Positions 47,860-56,677 are shown, numbered from the stretch's first letter. The stretch is DNA of 64,000 bases from Polymorphospora lycopeni (GCF_042237075.1 NZ_JBCGDC010000016.1:1-64000); one strand, 5' to 3'. Program-made: numbers and translations. The notes: generated by a model from the letters alone, not told the origin.

Positions 47860-48864
47860 TCAGCGGGTGCTGGGCGGGGCCAGTGACTCCCGCATGATCA
47901 TCGTTGCCGGCAGTACGACGTCACCGAGGCCGCGTTCGCCGTCGAGCTGGCGCAGCAGCAGGTCGGCGGCGGCCCGGCCCATCTCGTACGCGGGCTGGTC
48001 GATCGCGCTGATCGGCGGGTCGACGAGCGGGAAGAGGTTCATGTCGTCGAAGGCCAGGATGCTGATGTCGGTCGGGATGCGCAGTCTGGCCTCCCGGATC
48101 GCCTTGAGCGCGCCGACGGTGACGAGGTTGTTGAAGCAGAACACCGCGGTCGGTCGGGGGTCGAGTTCGAGCAGCTCGTTCATCGCCTTGTAGCCGCCGG
48201 CCTCGCCGAGGTGGCCGTGCCGGATGAGTTCGTCGGGCAGGGCGGTCCCGGCCGCCTTGTAGGCGAGCCGGAATCCGGAGAGCCGCTGGCAGGCGGTGTC
48301 GAAGTCGCGCGGCCCGGAGATCATCGCGATCCGGGTGTGCCCCATCTCGAAGAGCTGGCTGATCGCGCCGCGGGTCACCTTGCGGTTGTCGGTGCGTACG
48401 AGTGGCGCCTTGATGCCCCGGGGCCGCCGGTCGACGAGGACCAGCGGGCCCCGGGTGGCACCGAGTGCGGTGGTGAATCCCTCGTCGGTGCCGACCGTGG
48501 TGGCGGCGAGGCCGGCGAGGGTGCCGTCCTGGAACGAGGTGAGCAGGTGGCGCTCACGCTCCGGGTTGAGGTGTGAGCTGGCGATGACGCAGTGGTAGCG
48601 CGCCTCCGCGGCCCGGTCCTCCAGCCCCTGCGCGACCTGTGCGTAGAACGGGTTCGTGATGTCCGGTACGAACAGGCCGAGCAGGTTGGACCGGCCGCGG
48701 GACAGGGCGCGTGCCGCGGCGCTGGGGACGTAGTCCAGCCGGAGGGCGGCGGCCCTGACCTTGGCCTTGGTCGCCGCCGTCACCGAGGCTTCGTCCCGCA
48801 GTGCGCGCGTCACGGTCGCGGTCGACACGCCGGCCAGTTTGGCCACGTCCCGGATTCCTGCCAC
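47860..48864 (-). CDS. LacI-family transcriptional regulator
   Basis: 334 residues from a GTG at 48864 with AAGGAG seven bases upstream; the upstream reading frame is not protein-like. The N-terminal helix-turn-helix reads IRDVAKLAGVSTATVTRALR, with the hinge helix AARALSRGRSNLLG, then a periplasmic-binding-fold sensor domain (VPDITNPFYAQVAQGLEDRA). It is the obvious regulator of the surrounding genes; two matching palindromes lie in the divergent promoter region at 49860 and 49985. Confidence 0.95.
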   Translation of the reverse strand: MAGIRDVAKLAGVSTATVTRALRDEASVTAATKAKVRAAALRLDYVPSAAARALSRGRSNLLGLFVPDITNPFYAQVAQGLEDRAAEARYHCVIASSHLNPERERHLLTSFQDGTLAGLAATTVGTDEGFTTALGATRGPLVLVDRRPRGIKAPLVRTDNRKVTRGAISQLFEMGHTRIAMISGPRDFDTACQRLSGFRLAYKAAGTALPDELIRHGHLGEAGGYKAMNELLELDPRPTAVFCFNNLVTVGALKAIREARLRIPTDISILAFDDMNLFPLVDPPISAIDQPAYEMGRAAADLLLRQLDGERGLGDVVLPATMIMRESLAPPSTR

Positions 48865-48932
48865 CAGACGACTCCTTGTTCCAGGCCGAGGGATGTCCAC
48901 CAGAGGTACAGCCTTCGGCGTCGGTGAGTCAA

Positions 48933-49832
48933 TCACGCGGTGATCGCGCCGGCCTCCACGAGGGCGGCCCGGATCACCGCCTCCTCCTGCTCGCTGACCG
49001 GGGTGAGCGGGTGGGCGCCGAGCCCGCCGGTGCGGCCCTGGAGCTTCAGTGCGGTCTTGATGCGTACGGTCATGTTGGAACCGTCGATCGCGCGCCACAC
49101 CGGCAGCAGCTTGTTGTGGATCTCCAGGGCGGTCTTGTGGTCGCCCTTCTGGACGGCGTCCCACTGGTCGACGCAGAGCTGCGGCACGACGGTGAGGGTG
49201 GCGCTGATGGCCCCGCCGGCGCCGAGCAGGTAGGCCGGGTAGAGCAGGTCGTCGACGGCGGTGAAGACGACGCCCTCGGTGGGGGCGGCCTTGAGCAGGT
49301 CGGCGAGCTGGTGGATGTTGCCGCCGGACTGCTTGACGCCGACGACGCCGGGGATCTCCTGGATGGCCCGGTAGACGGTGGTCGCCGGGATCAGCGCGTA
49401 CGGGATCACGTTGTAGATCAGGACCGGCAGGTCGGTGGCGTCGCAGATCCGCCGGTAGTAGTCGAGGGTGGTCTCCTCGTCCGGCTGGAAGAGGTAGTGC
49501 ACGGGGGTGACCTGGAGGGCGTCGACGCCGACCTCCTTGAGCGCGAGCCCGTAGCGGATGACCTCGGCGGTCGAGTCGCGGATGATGCCGGCGATCACCG
49601 GTACGGCGCCCTTGACCTCCTCGACGGCGATCTTGGCGACGGTTACGGACTGTTCAAGAGAGAGCATCTGTCCATCGCCGGTCGAGCCGGTGACGCACAG
49701 CCCGTGCACGCCCACCGCGAGGTGGAAGCGGATCTCCGCACGCAGGGCTTCGGTGTCGATGTTCTCCTCCGCGTCGAACGGAGTCACGAGCGGCGGAATG
49801 ATCCCCGCGAACTCGGGTGCTGCTGAAGCCAT
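48933..49832 (-). CDS. DapA-family (dihydrodipicolinate synthase-like) lyase or aldolase
   Basis: 299 residues from the ATG at 49832, which has GAGAGG at seven-base spacing; a longer frame to 49859 has no ribosome site. The TIM-barrel motifs are VTPFDAEENID, CVTGSTGDGQMLSL (in place of the usual GTTGE), LIYNVIPY with the catalytic Tyr, and GVVGVKQSGG with the Schiff-base Lys. The family includes aldolases and dehydratases for 2-keto-3-deoxy sugar acids and hydroxyproline catabolism. True lysine biosynthesis is unlikely given the LacI operon. First gene of the leftward operon, 28 bp from operator 1. Confidence 0.88.
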   Translation of the reverse strand: MASAAPEFAGIIPPLVTPFDAEENIDTEALRAEIRFHLAVGVHGLCVTGSTGDGQMLSLEQSVTVAKIAVEEVKGAVPVIAGIIRDSTAEVIRYGLALKEVGVDALQVTPVHYLFQPDEETTLDYYRRICDATDLPVLIYNVIPYALIPATTVYRAIQEIPGVVGVKQSGGNIHQLADLLKAAPTEGVVFTAVDDLLYPAYLLGAGGAISATLTVVPQLCVDQWDAVQKGDHKTALEIHNKLLPVWRAIDGSNMTVRIKTALKLQGRTGGLGAHPLTPVSEQEEAVIRAALVEAGAITA

Positions 49833-49859
49833 GTGACGACCTCTCTCGACAGGGCTCAA

Positions 49860-49873
49860 TGTTACCGGTTACA
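49860..49873. promoter_or_regulatory. LacI-type operator 1
   Basis: TGTTACCGGTTACA has a palindromic ACCGGT core. Its reverse complement, TGTAACCGGTAACA, differs from operator 2 at a single base. It sits 28 bp upstream of the DapA-family gene. Confidence 0.75.
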
Positions 49874-49984
49874 ACTACGATCGAATATTTCGCATCACCT
49901 GGCGGATGTCAACCGTGGATTTGCGCTGCATGACAGGCTTGTTTCGAGCCTGCTCTTGACAGGTACGCGACGGCCACGTGATCG

Positions 49985-49998
49985 TGTAACCGATAACA
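49985..49998. promoter_or_regulatory. LacI-type operator 2
   Basis: TGTAACCGATAACA lies 37 bp upstream of the ABC binding-protein gene and matches the reverse complement of operator 1 at 13 of 14 positions. Two sites 125 bp apart could allow looping and joint control of both operons. Confidence 0.75.
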
Positions 49999-50034
49999 CA
50001 GACCACACACCGCACCGCTACCAGAGGACGAACC

Positions 50035-51405
50035 ATGATCCGCAACCACCCCAGAGCGAGGCTCGCAGTCACCGCCGCCGCGGTGGCCGGGACCGTCGCG
50101 CTGCTCGCCGCGTGCAGCCCGCCCGGCGCCGGAACGGGCAGTTCGGCCGGCCGCGCGGACGACGGCGGACCCATCAATCTGACCTTCTGGACCAACCTCA
50201 CGGTGAGTACTCAGGCCGGGGCGATCCAGCAGCAGGCCGAGCAGTGCGCCACCCAGCAGCAGGACGTCAGCGTGACGTTCGAGGCCGTCCCGTTCGACAG
50301 CATGTACCCGAAGATGGTGACCGCGTTCAAGGCGGGCAACGGCCCCGACGTCATGAACACCATCGAGGGTGGTGTCGCCGCCGCCGAGGCCGGCGGGTTC
50401 ATCGTCCCCGTCGACGACGTCATCGACAGCCACGGCAAGGACGACTTCATCCCGTCCTTCCTGCACGCGGTCGGCAAGGACGACCAGACCTGGGCGGTGC
50501 CGGACTGGGCCCTGCACCAGGAGGTCTGGTACCGCAAGGACCTCTTCCAGGCCAAGGGCATCGAGATCCCGAAGTCGTGGCCCGAACTGCTGGCCGCCGC
50601 CAAGCAGCTCGACGACCCGGCGAACGGCGTACGCGGCTTCGCCGTACCGATGGGTTCGGCACTGGTCGCCCCGCAGACCTACTACCAGTTCCTGTACGCC
50701 AACGGCGTACACACCTTCGACCCGCGGACCGGCGAATACGCGCTCGACCGCGACCCGGCCAAGGCGATCGAGGCCACCCAGTTCATGCTCGACCTCTACA
50801 AGGCGGCGTCCCCGCCGGAGTCGCGCACCTGGTCGTGGAACGACTTCCGCACCGGATACGCGCAGGGCAAGCTCGCCATGGTGCTCGACTTCGGTGCCGT
50901 CGTCGGCCTGGCCGCCGAGCAGAACCCGAGCATGATCGACAACATGGGCGTCTTCCCGCTGCCCGGCCCGACCGCGGAAACCAAGCCGCAGGGCTCGATC
51001 GGCGGCGGCTACTTCTTCATGGTCGGCAAGAGCAACGAGCGGCGTGAGAAGGCCGCGAAGACGCTGGTCGAATGCATGATGCAGCCCGACCTGGCCGCCG
51101 CCCGCACCAACACCCGGCCGGTGTTCGCACTGCCGGCGACCAACAGCGCCGCGGAGTCCGCCACCTACACCGGCAACGAGACCGTGCGGCGTTTCGCCCC
51201 GGAGATCCAGACCATCCGGGAGAACATCCTGCCCGAGTGGTACCGCTACGGGATGGAGGCCGGTCTCAACCAGCTCGCCGGCCAGATCGAGGCGACCACG
51301 TTCGTCGGTGACCAGCTCCAGTCGGCCGCGGCCGGCAGCATCACCGCGGAGCAGGCCTTCAACAACATCAACGCCGAGATGAAGCGTCTCGCCAAAGTCA
51401 GCTGA
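50035..51405 (+). CDS. Sugar-type ABC transporter substrate-binding lipoprotein
   Basis: 456 residues, ATG at 50035 after GAGGA. The signal sequence ends LLAAC with the lipidated Cys at residue 27. The body is a family 1 extracellular solute-binding fold (VTAFKAGNGPDVMNTIEGG, WYRKDLFQAKGIEIPKSWPE, and the C-terminal AFNNINAEMKRLA). It binds a carbohydrate or polyol outside the cell for the two permeases that follow. No ATPase gene is present; such systems in actinomycetes commonly share MsiK. Confidence 0.95.
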   Translation: MIRNHPRARLAVTAAAVAGTVALLAACSPPGAGTGSSAGRADDGGPINLTFWTNLTVSTQAGAIQQQAEQCATQQQDVSVTFEAVPFDSMYPKMVTAFKAGNGPDVMNTIEGGVAAAEAGGFIVPVDDVIDSHGKDDFIPSFLHAVGKDDQTWAVPDWALHQEVWYRKDLFQAKGIEIPKSWPELLAAAKQLDDPANGVRGFAVPMGSALVAPQTYYQFLYANGVHTFDPRTGEYALDRDPAKAIEATQFMLDLYKAASPPESRTWSWNDFRTGYAQGKLAMVLDFGAVVGLAAEQNPSMIDNMGVFPLPGPTAETKPQGSIGGGYFFMVGKSNERREKAAKTLVECMMQPDLAAARTNTRPVFALPATNSAAESATYTGNETVRRFAPEIQTIRENILPEWYRYGMEAGLNQLAGQIEATTFVGDQLQSAAAGSITAEQAFNNINAEMKRLAKVS

Positions 51406-51417
51406 TTGGTTCCCCTG

Positions 51418-52335
51418 ATGGCAATGACGCAACCTGCCTTCCTGTCCCGGACCCTGACCGGACGGCAGCAGCGCGCGGGCATGGCGTTCGCCGTGCCCGC
51501 GGCACTGCTCTTCGCGATAATCCTGGCGTACCCGATCTTCGAGAGTTTCCGTACGTCGCTGTTCTCCATCGACCTGCTGACCGGCGACGCCTCCTACGTG
51601 GGGCTGGACAACTACACGGCACTGGGCAGTGACCGCAACCTGCTGTCGACCATCGGCAACACCCTGCTGTGGACGGTGGTGTCACTGGCCGGCCAGCTCG
51701 TCCTGGGGCTGATCGCGGCGCTGCTCATCGACACCAACTGGCGCGGCATGCGCTGGATCCGGCAGCTCCTGCTGATCCCGTACGTCGTACCGGTCATCGC
51801 GACCGCCCTGGTCTGGCAGTGGATGCTCGACGGCCACTACGGAATCATCAGCAGCAACCTGCAATCGTGGGGATTCCTGCCGGCCGGCGCCACCCCGCTC
51901 GGCCTGGAGGGAACGGCGCTGTTCACCGTCATCCTGGTGAACATCTGGCGGGGCTTCCCCTTCGCGATGCTCGTCTACTGGGCCCGGATGCAGAGCATCG
52001 ACAAGGCACAGTACGAGGCGGCCCGGGTCGACGGCGCCGGTGCCTGGCGCGAGTTCGTCCACATCACCCTGCCCAACCTGAAGTCGGCGACCATCGCGCT
52101 ACTGGCCCTGCGCGGCATCTGGACGCTGATGTACTTCGAGCTGGTCTGGCTGCTCAGCCGCGGCGGGCCGGCCGGGTCGAGCGAGGTTCTCTCCACCTAC
52201 ATCTACAAAGTCGTGATGGGTGAGTTCCGGATCGGCTACGCCGCCGCCATCGCCTCGGCCGTCGGGCTCTTCCTCGCCGCGGTCGGCGTGGCCGGCTGGC
52301 TCGTGGTGCGGACCCGGGGAAGGCGGTCCAAGTGA
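51418..52335 (+). CDS. Carbohydrate ABC permease (MalF type)
   Basis: 305 residues from an ATG at 51418, 12 bases after the binding-protein stop; the ribosome site is weak and translation may be coupled. Six hydrophobic helices are visible, with the EAA loop YEAARVDGAGAWREFVHITL that contacts the ATPase. Its partner permease overlaps by four bases. Confidence 0.94.
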   Translation: MAMTQPAFLSRTLTGRQQRAGMAFAVPAALLFAIILAYPIFESFRTSLFSIDLLTGDASYVGLDNYTALGSDRNLLSTIGNTLLWTVVSLAGQLVLGLIAALLIDTNWRGMRWIRQLLLIPYVVPVIATALVWQWMLDGHYGIISSNLQSWGFLPAGATPLGLEGTALFTVILVNIWRGFPFAMLVYWARMQSIDKAQYEAARVDGAGAWREFVHITLPNLKSATIALLALRGIWTLMYFELVWLLSRGGPAGSSEVLSTYIYKVVMGEFRIGYAAAIASAVGLFLAAVGVAGWLVVRTRGRRSK

Positions 52336-53249
52336 GCGTGACAAGCGAAGCCAAGCGGCCCCCCACGGCGCGGGCCGACGGCGGGCCGACCCGCACCCCG
52401 GCGAAGGCACCGCCGAAAACGTCGGGGAAGAAGGTCGCCGCGGTCATCGGCCGGATCGTCGCCCTGGCACTGATCGTGTTCTTCGCGGTCGGGCCGATCC
52501 TGTGGATGGCGCTGAGTTCGTTCCGGCCCGCCGACGAACTCTTCCAGTCCGACCCGTCGCTGATCCCGTCCCGGCTGACCGGTGACTGGTACCGGGAGGT
52601 CTTCGAGGGCAGCGAGGCGGTGCGCTGGTTCGTCAACAGCTTCATCGTCGCCGTCGTCACCACGCTCGTCTCGGTGACCGTCGGCACCACCGCCGGATAC
52701 GCGGTCAGCCGCTTCGAGTTCCCCGGCCGCAAGGTGCTGCTCGCCTGCCTGAGCGTGTCGTACCTCTTCCCGGCGATCCTGCTGCTGGTGCCGCTCTACC
52801 TGGCACTGTCGGCGCTCGGGCTGGTCGGTGGCCTCTTCGGCATCATCATCGCCCACCTGACCATCACCCTGCCGCTGACCACCTGGCTGATGAAGTCGTT
52901 CGTCGAGGCCGTACCGAAGGAACTGGAGGAAGCCGCCTGGGTCGACGGCCTCGGCTACTTCCGGTCCTTCCTCACGGTCACCCTGCCGCTGCTGCGGACC
53001 GGGCTGGCGACGACCGCCATGTTCTCGTTCATCCTCTCCTGGGACGAATACCTCTTCGCCAGTGTCATCGCACAGGGCCAGAACGTCACCGCACCGGTGG
53101 CGATGGCCGGTTTCGTCACCTCGTTCGACATCCGCTGGGGCGCGATCATGGCCCTGAGCACCCTGGTAACCATCCCCGTCGTCGGGCTCTTCTTCGTGCT
53201 CCAGCGCTACTACGAAAAGGGTCTGACCGCGGGCAGCGTGAAAGGCTGA
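52332..53249 (+). CDS. Carbohydrate ABC permease (MalG type)
   Basis: 305 residues, GTG start in a GTGA overlap with the first permease. A 30-residue basic/Pro-rich tail precedes six helices. The EAA loop is LEEAAWVDGLGYFRSFLTVT and the C-terminus PVVGLFFVLQRYYEKGLTAG is typical of MalG proteins. Completes the importer with the preceding genes. Confidence 0.95.
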   Translation: MSVTSEAKRPPTARADGGPTRTPAKAPPKTSGKKVAAVIGRIVALALIVFFAVGPILWMALSSFRPADELFQSDPSLIPSRLTGDWYREVFEGSEAVRWFVNSFIVAVVTTLVSVTVGTTAGYAVSRFEFPGRKVLLACLSVSYLFPAILLLVPLYLALSALGLVGGLFGIIIAHLTITLPLTTWLMKSFVEAVPKELEEAAWVDGLGYFRSFLTVTLPLLRTGLATTAMFSFILSWDEYLFASVIAQGQNVTAPVAMAGFVTSFDIRWGAIMALSTLVTIPVVGLFFVLQRYYEKGLTAGSVKG

Positions 53250-53252
53250 CGC

Positions 53253-54638
53253 GTGTCGCGTACCGAAACCCCCGTACTCACCCCCCAGGTGCTCGTCGTC
53301 GGCGCCGGATCGGCCGGCACCGCCGCCGCGATCGCGGCGGCGGAGACCGGGGCCGACACCCTGCTGGTCGAGGCCAGCGGCCACGTCGGCGGTACGCTCG
53401 CCCGCCAGCTGCTGGAGCACAGCGCCGGCTTCCACGACGCCACCGGCAACCAGGTCACCGGCGGCGTCGGCCAGCGCATCGTCACCCTGCTCCAGGAGTA
53501 CGGCGGATCGCCCGGCCACATCCCGGACGACGTGTCGTACACGGCGACCCGCACCCCGGTCAACCACTCCGAACTCTCCATGTGCGAGGCCGTGCTGCTC
53601 CGCCGGGCCGGCGTGCGCCTGCTGCTCAACACCGTCGTCGTCGACGTGGAGACCGCCGCCGGGACCGGCGGAAACGACGACGGCGGGACCGGCACCACGG
53701 TCACCGCCGTCGTCGCCGAGATCCCCGGGCGGGGGCGCACCATCATCCGCCCGGGGATCGTCGTGGACTGCTCCGGCGACGCGGTCGTCTTCGCCCTCGC
53801 CGGCGCGTCTTTCCAGACCGACCGGGCCGACGCGACCCAGCCCGGGTCGCTGCTGCTCAAGCTCGGCGGCGTCGACTACGAGCCGCTGCTGAAGTACGCC
53901 GCCGACAACCCCGACGACCTGCGGCCGGGCAGCCGGATCGGGGACGCCGTCGACGACCACGCCAACCTGTGGGGATTCGGAAAGCTGCTGGCGAAGGGCC
54001 ACACCGACGGCCGGCTGTCGTGGCGGCGTACCGAGATGCACCTGGCCGCCTGGCCGAGCCGCGGCGAGGCGGTGCTCAACCTGACCCGCACACCGGTCGA
54101 GCCCGGGTCGAGCAACGGCGACGCCTATCTCAAGCTCGCCCAGCAGGTCATGGAGACGGTGGCCTGGTTCCGCGAGTACGTGCCCGGCGGCCGGCTCGCC
54201 TACCTGGCCGAGGTCGCCGACCGGGTCGGGGTACGCGAGTCCCGCCGGATCACGGGCCTCGTCACGCTCACCGAGGACGACGTGAAGCAGGGGCGCCGGT
54301 CGGCGCAGAGTGTCGGGCAGGGAGCCTTCCCGATCGACGTACACGACGCCAACGCGCCCGGCCTGTCGCACACCGACGGGCTGGCGTCCGCCTACGACAT
54401 CCCGTACGGCATCCTCGTCGGCGCCGAACACGACAACCTGCTCGCCGCCGGCCGGTGTGTCTCCAGTACGCACGAGGCGAACGGCTCCGCCCGGATCACC
54501 GCCACCTGTTTCGCCACCGGTGAGGCGGCGGGTACGGCGGCGGCGCTGGCGGTGCGGAAGGGGGTCAGCCCGCGACTGCTGGACGTCGGGGAGTTGCAGG
54601 CCCGGCTGCGCCAGCGGGGCGTGATCGGCGCCCGCTGA
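53253..54638 (+). CDS. FAD-dependent oxidoreductase (FAD_oxidored, PF12831-like)
   Basis: 461 residues beginning three bases after the MalG-type stop. VLVVGAGSAGTAAAIAAAE is the dinucleotide fold and VVDCSGDAVVFALAGA the second FAD contact. The C-terminal LLAAGRCVSSTHEANGSARI and CFATGEAAGTAAALA are typical of the PF12831 group that accompanies sugar ABC importers. It probably oxidises the imported compound or a derivative, feeding the DapA-family, DhaKL and dehydrogenase steps encoded divergently; the order of steps is inferred. The 3' end lies in the duplicated junction described separately, but the stop at 54638 is the same in both copies. Confidence 0.9.
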   Translation: MSRTETPVLTPQVLVVGAGSAGTAAAIAAAETGADTLLVEASGHVGGTLARQLLEHSAGFHDATGNQVTGGVGQRIVTLLQEYGGSPGHIPDDVSYTATRTPVNHSELSMCEAVLLRRAGVRLLLNTVVVDVETAAGTGGNDDGGTGTTVTAVVAEIPGRGRTIIRPGIVVDCSGDAVVFALAGASFQTDRADATQPGSLLLKLGGVDYEPLLKYAADNPDDLRPGSRIGDAVDDHANLWGFGKLLAKGHTDGRLSWRRTEMHLAAWPSRGEAVLNLTRTPVEPGSSNGDAYLKLAQQVMETVAWFREYVPGGRLAYLAEVADRVGVRESRRITGLVTLTEDDVKQGRRSAQSVGQGAFPIDVHDANAPGLSHTDGLASAYDIPYGILVGAEHDNLLAAGRCVSSTHEANGSARITATCFATGEAAGTAAALAVRKGVSPRLLDVGELQARLRQRGVIGAR

Positions 54639-54742
54639 ATCAGGTCGTGGGGGGGGCCCGCACCCGGGGGGNGGACGTCGGGGAGTTGCAGGCCCGGCTG
54701 CGCCAGCGGGGCGTGATCGGCGCCCGCTGAATCAGGTCGTGG
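54581..54742. repeat. 70-bp exact duplication around a single N, assembly artefact
   Basis: Bases 54581-54650 recur exactly at 54673-54742, separated by a poly-G-rich 22-base stretch that ends in one N (54672). The first copy degrades exactly where the second runs into a very stable hairpin. This is best read as two contigs with overlapping ends joined without merging; the true genome probably has one copy. Confidence 0.9.
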
Positions 54743-54768
54743 CCCGCCCCGGAACCGGGGCGGGCCAC
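54739..54768. terminator. Strong GC hairpin terminator after the FAD oxidoreductase
   Basis: A perfect 14-bp stem (GTGGCCCGCCCCGG with its complement) closes over two A residues about 100 bp after the stop in this assembly, about 10 bp after the second copy of the stop. It would end the rightward catabolic operon and explains the sequencing failure at the junction. Confidence 0.9.
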
Positions 54769-54780
54769 GCTCACATCCGA

Positions 54781-54819
54781 GTTACTATCATCAGAGATAG
54801 TATCCTGAAAGATAGTAAC
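54781..54819. promoter_or_regulatory. 15-bp-periodic inverted/direct repeat operator before the ATPase gene
   Basis: Three nine-base elements are spaced every 15 bases: GTTACTATC, GATAGTATC and GATAGTAAC, with spacers ATCAGA and CTGAAA. The first and third are exact reverse complements. The array ends one base before the proposed GTG start at 54820. The AT content is far above the surroundings, suggesting a regulator site or origin-like element brought in with the gene. Confidence 0.75.
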
Positions 54820-56259
54820 GTGGGTGATACCTTGACCGCCTTCGTCGGCCGCGACGCCGAACTCGCGCTCCTCTCGACCGAATTGGGCCGGGTCCTGCCC
54901 GGCACCGACCGGCCGGGACGCTGCCTGCTGATCCGTGGGCGCCGCCGGGTCGGCAAGTCCCGGCTGGTGGAGAAGTTCGTCGAAGACACGGCCGTCGCCA
55001 ACTTCTTCTTCACCGCCGCGGGCTCGTCTCCCGGCGAGGAGATCCGGCGGTTCTGCGCCGACGCCGCCGAGTCGACGCTGCCGGACCGCGAACTGCTGGC
55101 GACGGCGAACCCACGCGACTGGGACGCCGCCTTCCGGCTTCTGGCGACCACGCTGCCCGACGAGGCACCGAGCGTCGTGGTGATCGACGAGGTCCCGTAC
55201 CTGATGGACTCCGAGCGGGTCTTCGAAGGGCTGTTGCAACGGGCCTGGGACCGACAACTCTCCCGCAAGCCGGTGCTGCTGATCCTGATCGGCTCGGACC
55301 TGTCGATGATGGAAGCGCTGAACGACTACCGCCGCCCGTTCCACCAGCGGGGTCGCGAAATGGTCGTCGGGCCGCTCAACCCGGCGGACCTGGCCGTGAT
55401 GATGAACCTGCCGGCCGCCGAGGCCATCGATGCCGCCCTGGTGACCGGTGGGCTTCCGCTGATCTGCACCGAGTGGCCGCCCGGCACCGACCTGTGGGAC
55501 TTCCTCGCCGCCGCGACGGCCGACCCGACCTCGGCGCTGATCGTCTCCGCCGAACGGTCACTGGCCGCCGAGTTCCCGTCCCAGGTCCAGGCCCGCACCG
55601 TCCTGTCCGCCATCGGGTCCGGCGAGCGTACGTTCGGCAACATCGCCCGCGCCTCCGGTGAACTCGCCGCCACCTCGCTGCAACGGTCGCTGACGGCCCT
55701 CACCGACAAGCGGCTCGTCGTCGGCGAACTACCCCTGTCGACCGCCCCGTCGAAGGAACGGCGTTACCGGATCACCGACCCCTACCTGCGGTTCTGGCTC
55801 CAGTTCATCGCCCCGAACATGCCGGAGATCGAACGCGGCCGCGGTGACCTGACGCTCGAACGGATCCGCCGCGGCTGGACCAGTTGGCGTGGCCGGGCCG
55901 TCGAACCACTGATCCGCGACGCGCTCGCCCGGATCCTGCCGGACGGCCAACTGCCCGTGGCCGGGACCATCGGCGGCTACTGGACCCGCACCAACGACGT
56001 CGAGATCGACATCGTCGGCGCCGACCGTGGTCCGGTCGCCCGCGAACTGCTCTTCGTGGGATCGATCAAATGGCTCGACCGCGACACGTTCGACGTACGC
56101 GACCTCACCGCGCTGCAACGCCAGCGGGACCGGCTGACCAGCGAACCACTCCCCCTCGTGGCGGTCTCCCGCAGCGGCGTGTCCTGCCCCGGCGTCGACG
56201 CGTCGTACGGCCCCGAGCAACTGATCGCCGCCTGGCGCCCCACCAGCAGCGCCGCCTAG
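54820..56259 (+). CDS. AAA-type ATPase with C-terminal DUF234 nuclease-like domain
   Basis: 479 residues from the GTG at 54820; earlier frame extension runs through the operator array and hairpin. FVGRDAELALL and Walker A IRGRRRVGKS (about 39-47) open the ATPase and Walker B is VVVIDEVPYL. A winged-helix segment follows (GNIARASGELAATSLQRSLT). The C-terminal domain has TNDVEIDIVGADRG and LLFVGSIKW, fitting the Asp/Glu-x-Asp...Lys pattern of restriction-endonuclease-like DUF234 modules. Such proteins (the archaeal-ATPase group) are widespread but poorly understood, with conflict roles proposed. The next 800 bp contain a decayed copy of its 3' end. Confidence 0.85.
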   Translation: MGDTLTAFVGRDAELALLSTELGRVLPGTDRPGRCLLIRGRRRVGKSRLVEKFVEDTAVANFFFTAAGSSPGEEIRRFCADAAESTLPDRELLATANPRDWDAAFRLLATTLPDEAPSVVVIDEVPYLMDSERVFEGLLQRAWDRQLSRKPVLLILIGSDLSMMEALNDYRRPFHQRGREMVVGPLNPADLAVMMNLPAAEAIDAALVTGGLPLICTEWPPGTDLWDFLAAATADPTSALIVSAERSLAAEFPSQVQARTVLSAIGSGERTFGNIARASGELAATSLQRSLTALTDKRLVVGELPLSTAPSKERRYRITDPYLRFWLQFIAPNMPEIERGRGDLTLERIRRGWTSWRGRAVEPLIRDALARILPDGQLPVAGTIGGYWTRTNDVEIDIVGADRGPVARELLFVGSIKWLDRDTFDVRDLTALQRQRDRLTSEPLPLVAVSRSGVSCPGVDASYGPEQLIAAWRPTSSAA

Positions 56260-56308
56260 CCCCGCGCGGCCGGCGCACCCCGCCCCCGCACCTACCAGGC
56301 TCGGAGCA

Positions 56309-56596
56309 TCACCGGGGTTGGTTCTCGGACCGGGTAGTCGCGTCTCCGCCGACAGCGGATCTGATCCCGCGCGCGCCGCCCCGACGGAGTTCGAGATGAA
56401 GTCCGAGGGTGAAAAGGACCGCCAGAAGCTTGTCCAACTGGACGGTTCGCTTGCCGTTCTCCAACGCGTTCACGAATCGTTCGGACACTCCGGCAAGGTC
56501 CGCCAGTTCGCCCTGGCTCAGGCTCAGGTGCCGCCGACGCAACCGAACGGTGCTTGCCAGGGCATCGCCCATCGTCCCGCTCCCAAGCTCCGTCAT
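56309..56596 (-). CDS. XRE-family HTH regulator (HipB/Y4mF antitoxin-like)
   Basis: 95 residues, ATG at 56596 with AGGAG seven bases upstream. The five-helix XRE domain covers about residues 12-70 (LSQGELADLAGVSERFVNAL, then ENGKRTVQLDKLLAVL), the form found in HipB and Y4mF antitoxins; a short basic tail follows. No hipA or other toxin gene lies downstream: the next gene is the convergent ATPase. Two large palindromes directly upstream (56609-56693) look like its autoregulatory operators. Confidence 0.88.
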   Translation of the reverse strand: MTELGSGTMGDALASTVRLRRRHLSLSQGELADLAGVSERFVNALENGKRTVQLDKLLAVLFTLGLHLELRRGGARGIRSAVGGDATTRSENQPR

Positions 56597-56608
56597 GCGA
56601 TCTCCTGC

Positions 56609-56640
56609 CCCACTACCCGCACGTACGTGCGGGTAGTGGG
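56609..56640. promoter_or_regulatory. Perfect 32-bp palindrome, operator of the XRE regulator
   Basis: Sixteen-base arms reading CCCACTACCCGCACGT meet at the centre without a spacer, 12 bp before the XRE start. The core CCGCACGTACGTGCGG recurs nearly unchanged at 56678. Confidence 0.85.
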
Positions 56641-56677
56641 CAAGCTAGGCCAGAAGACCGGCGCTCACCAGCAGAAT

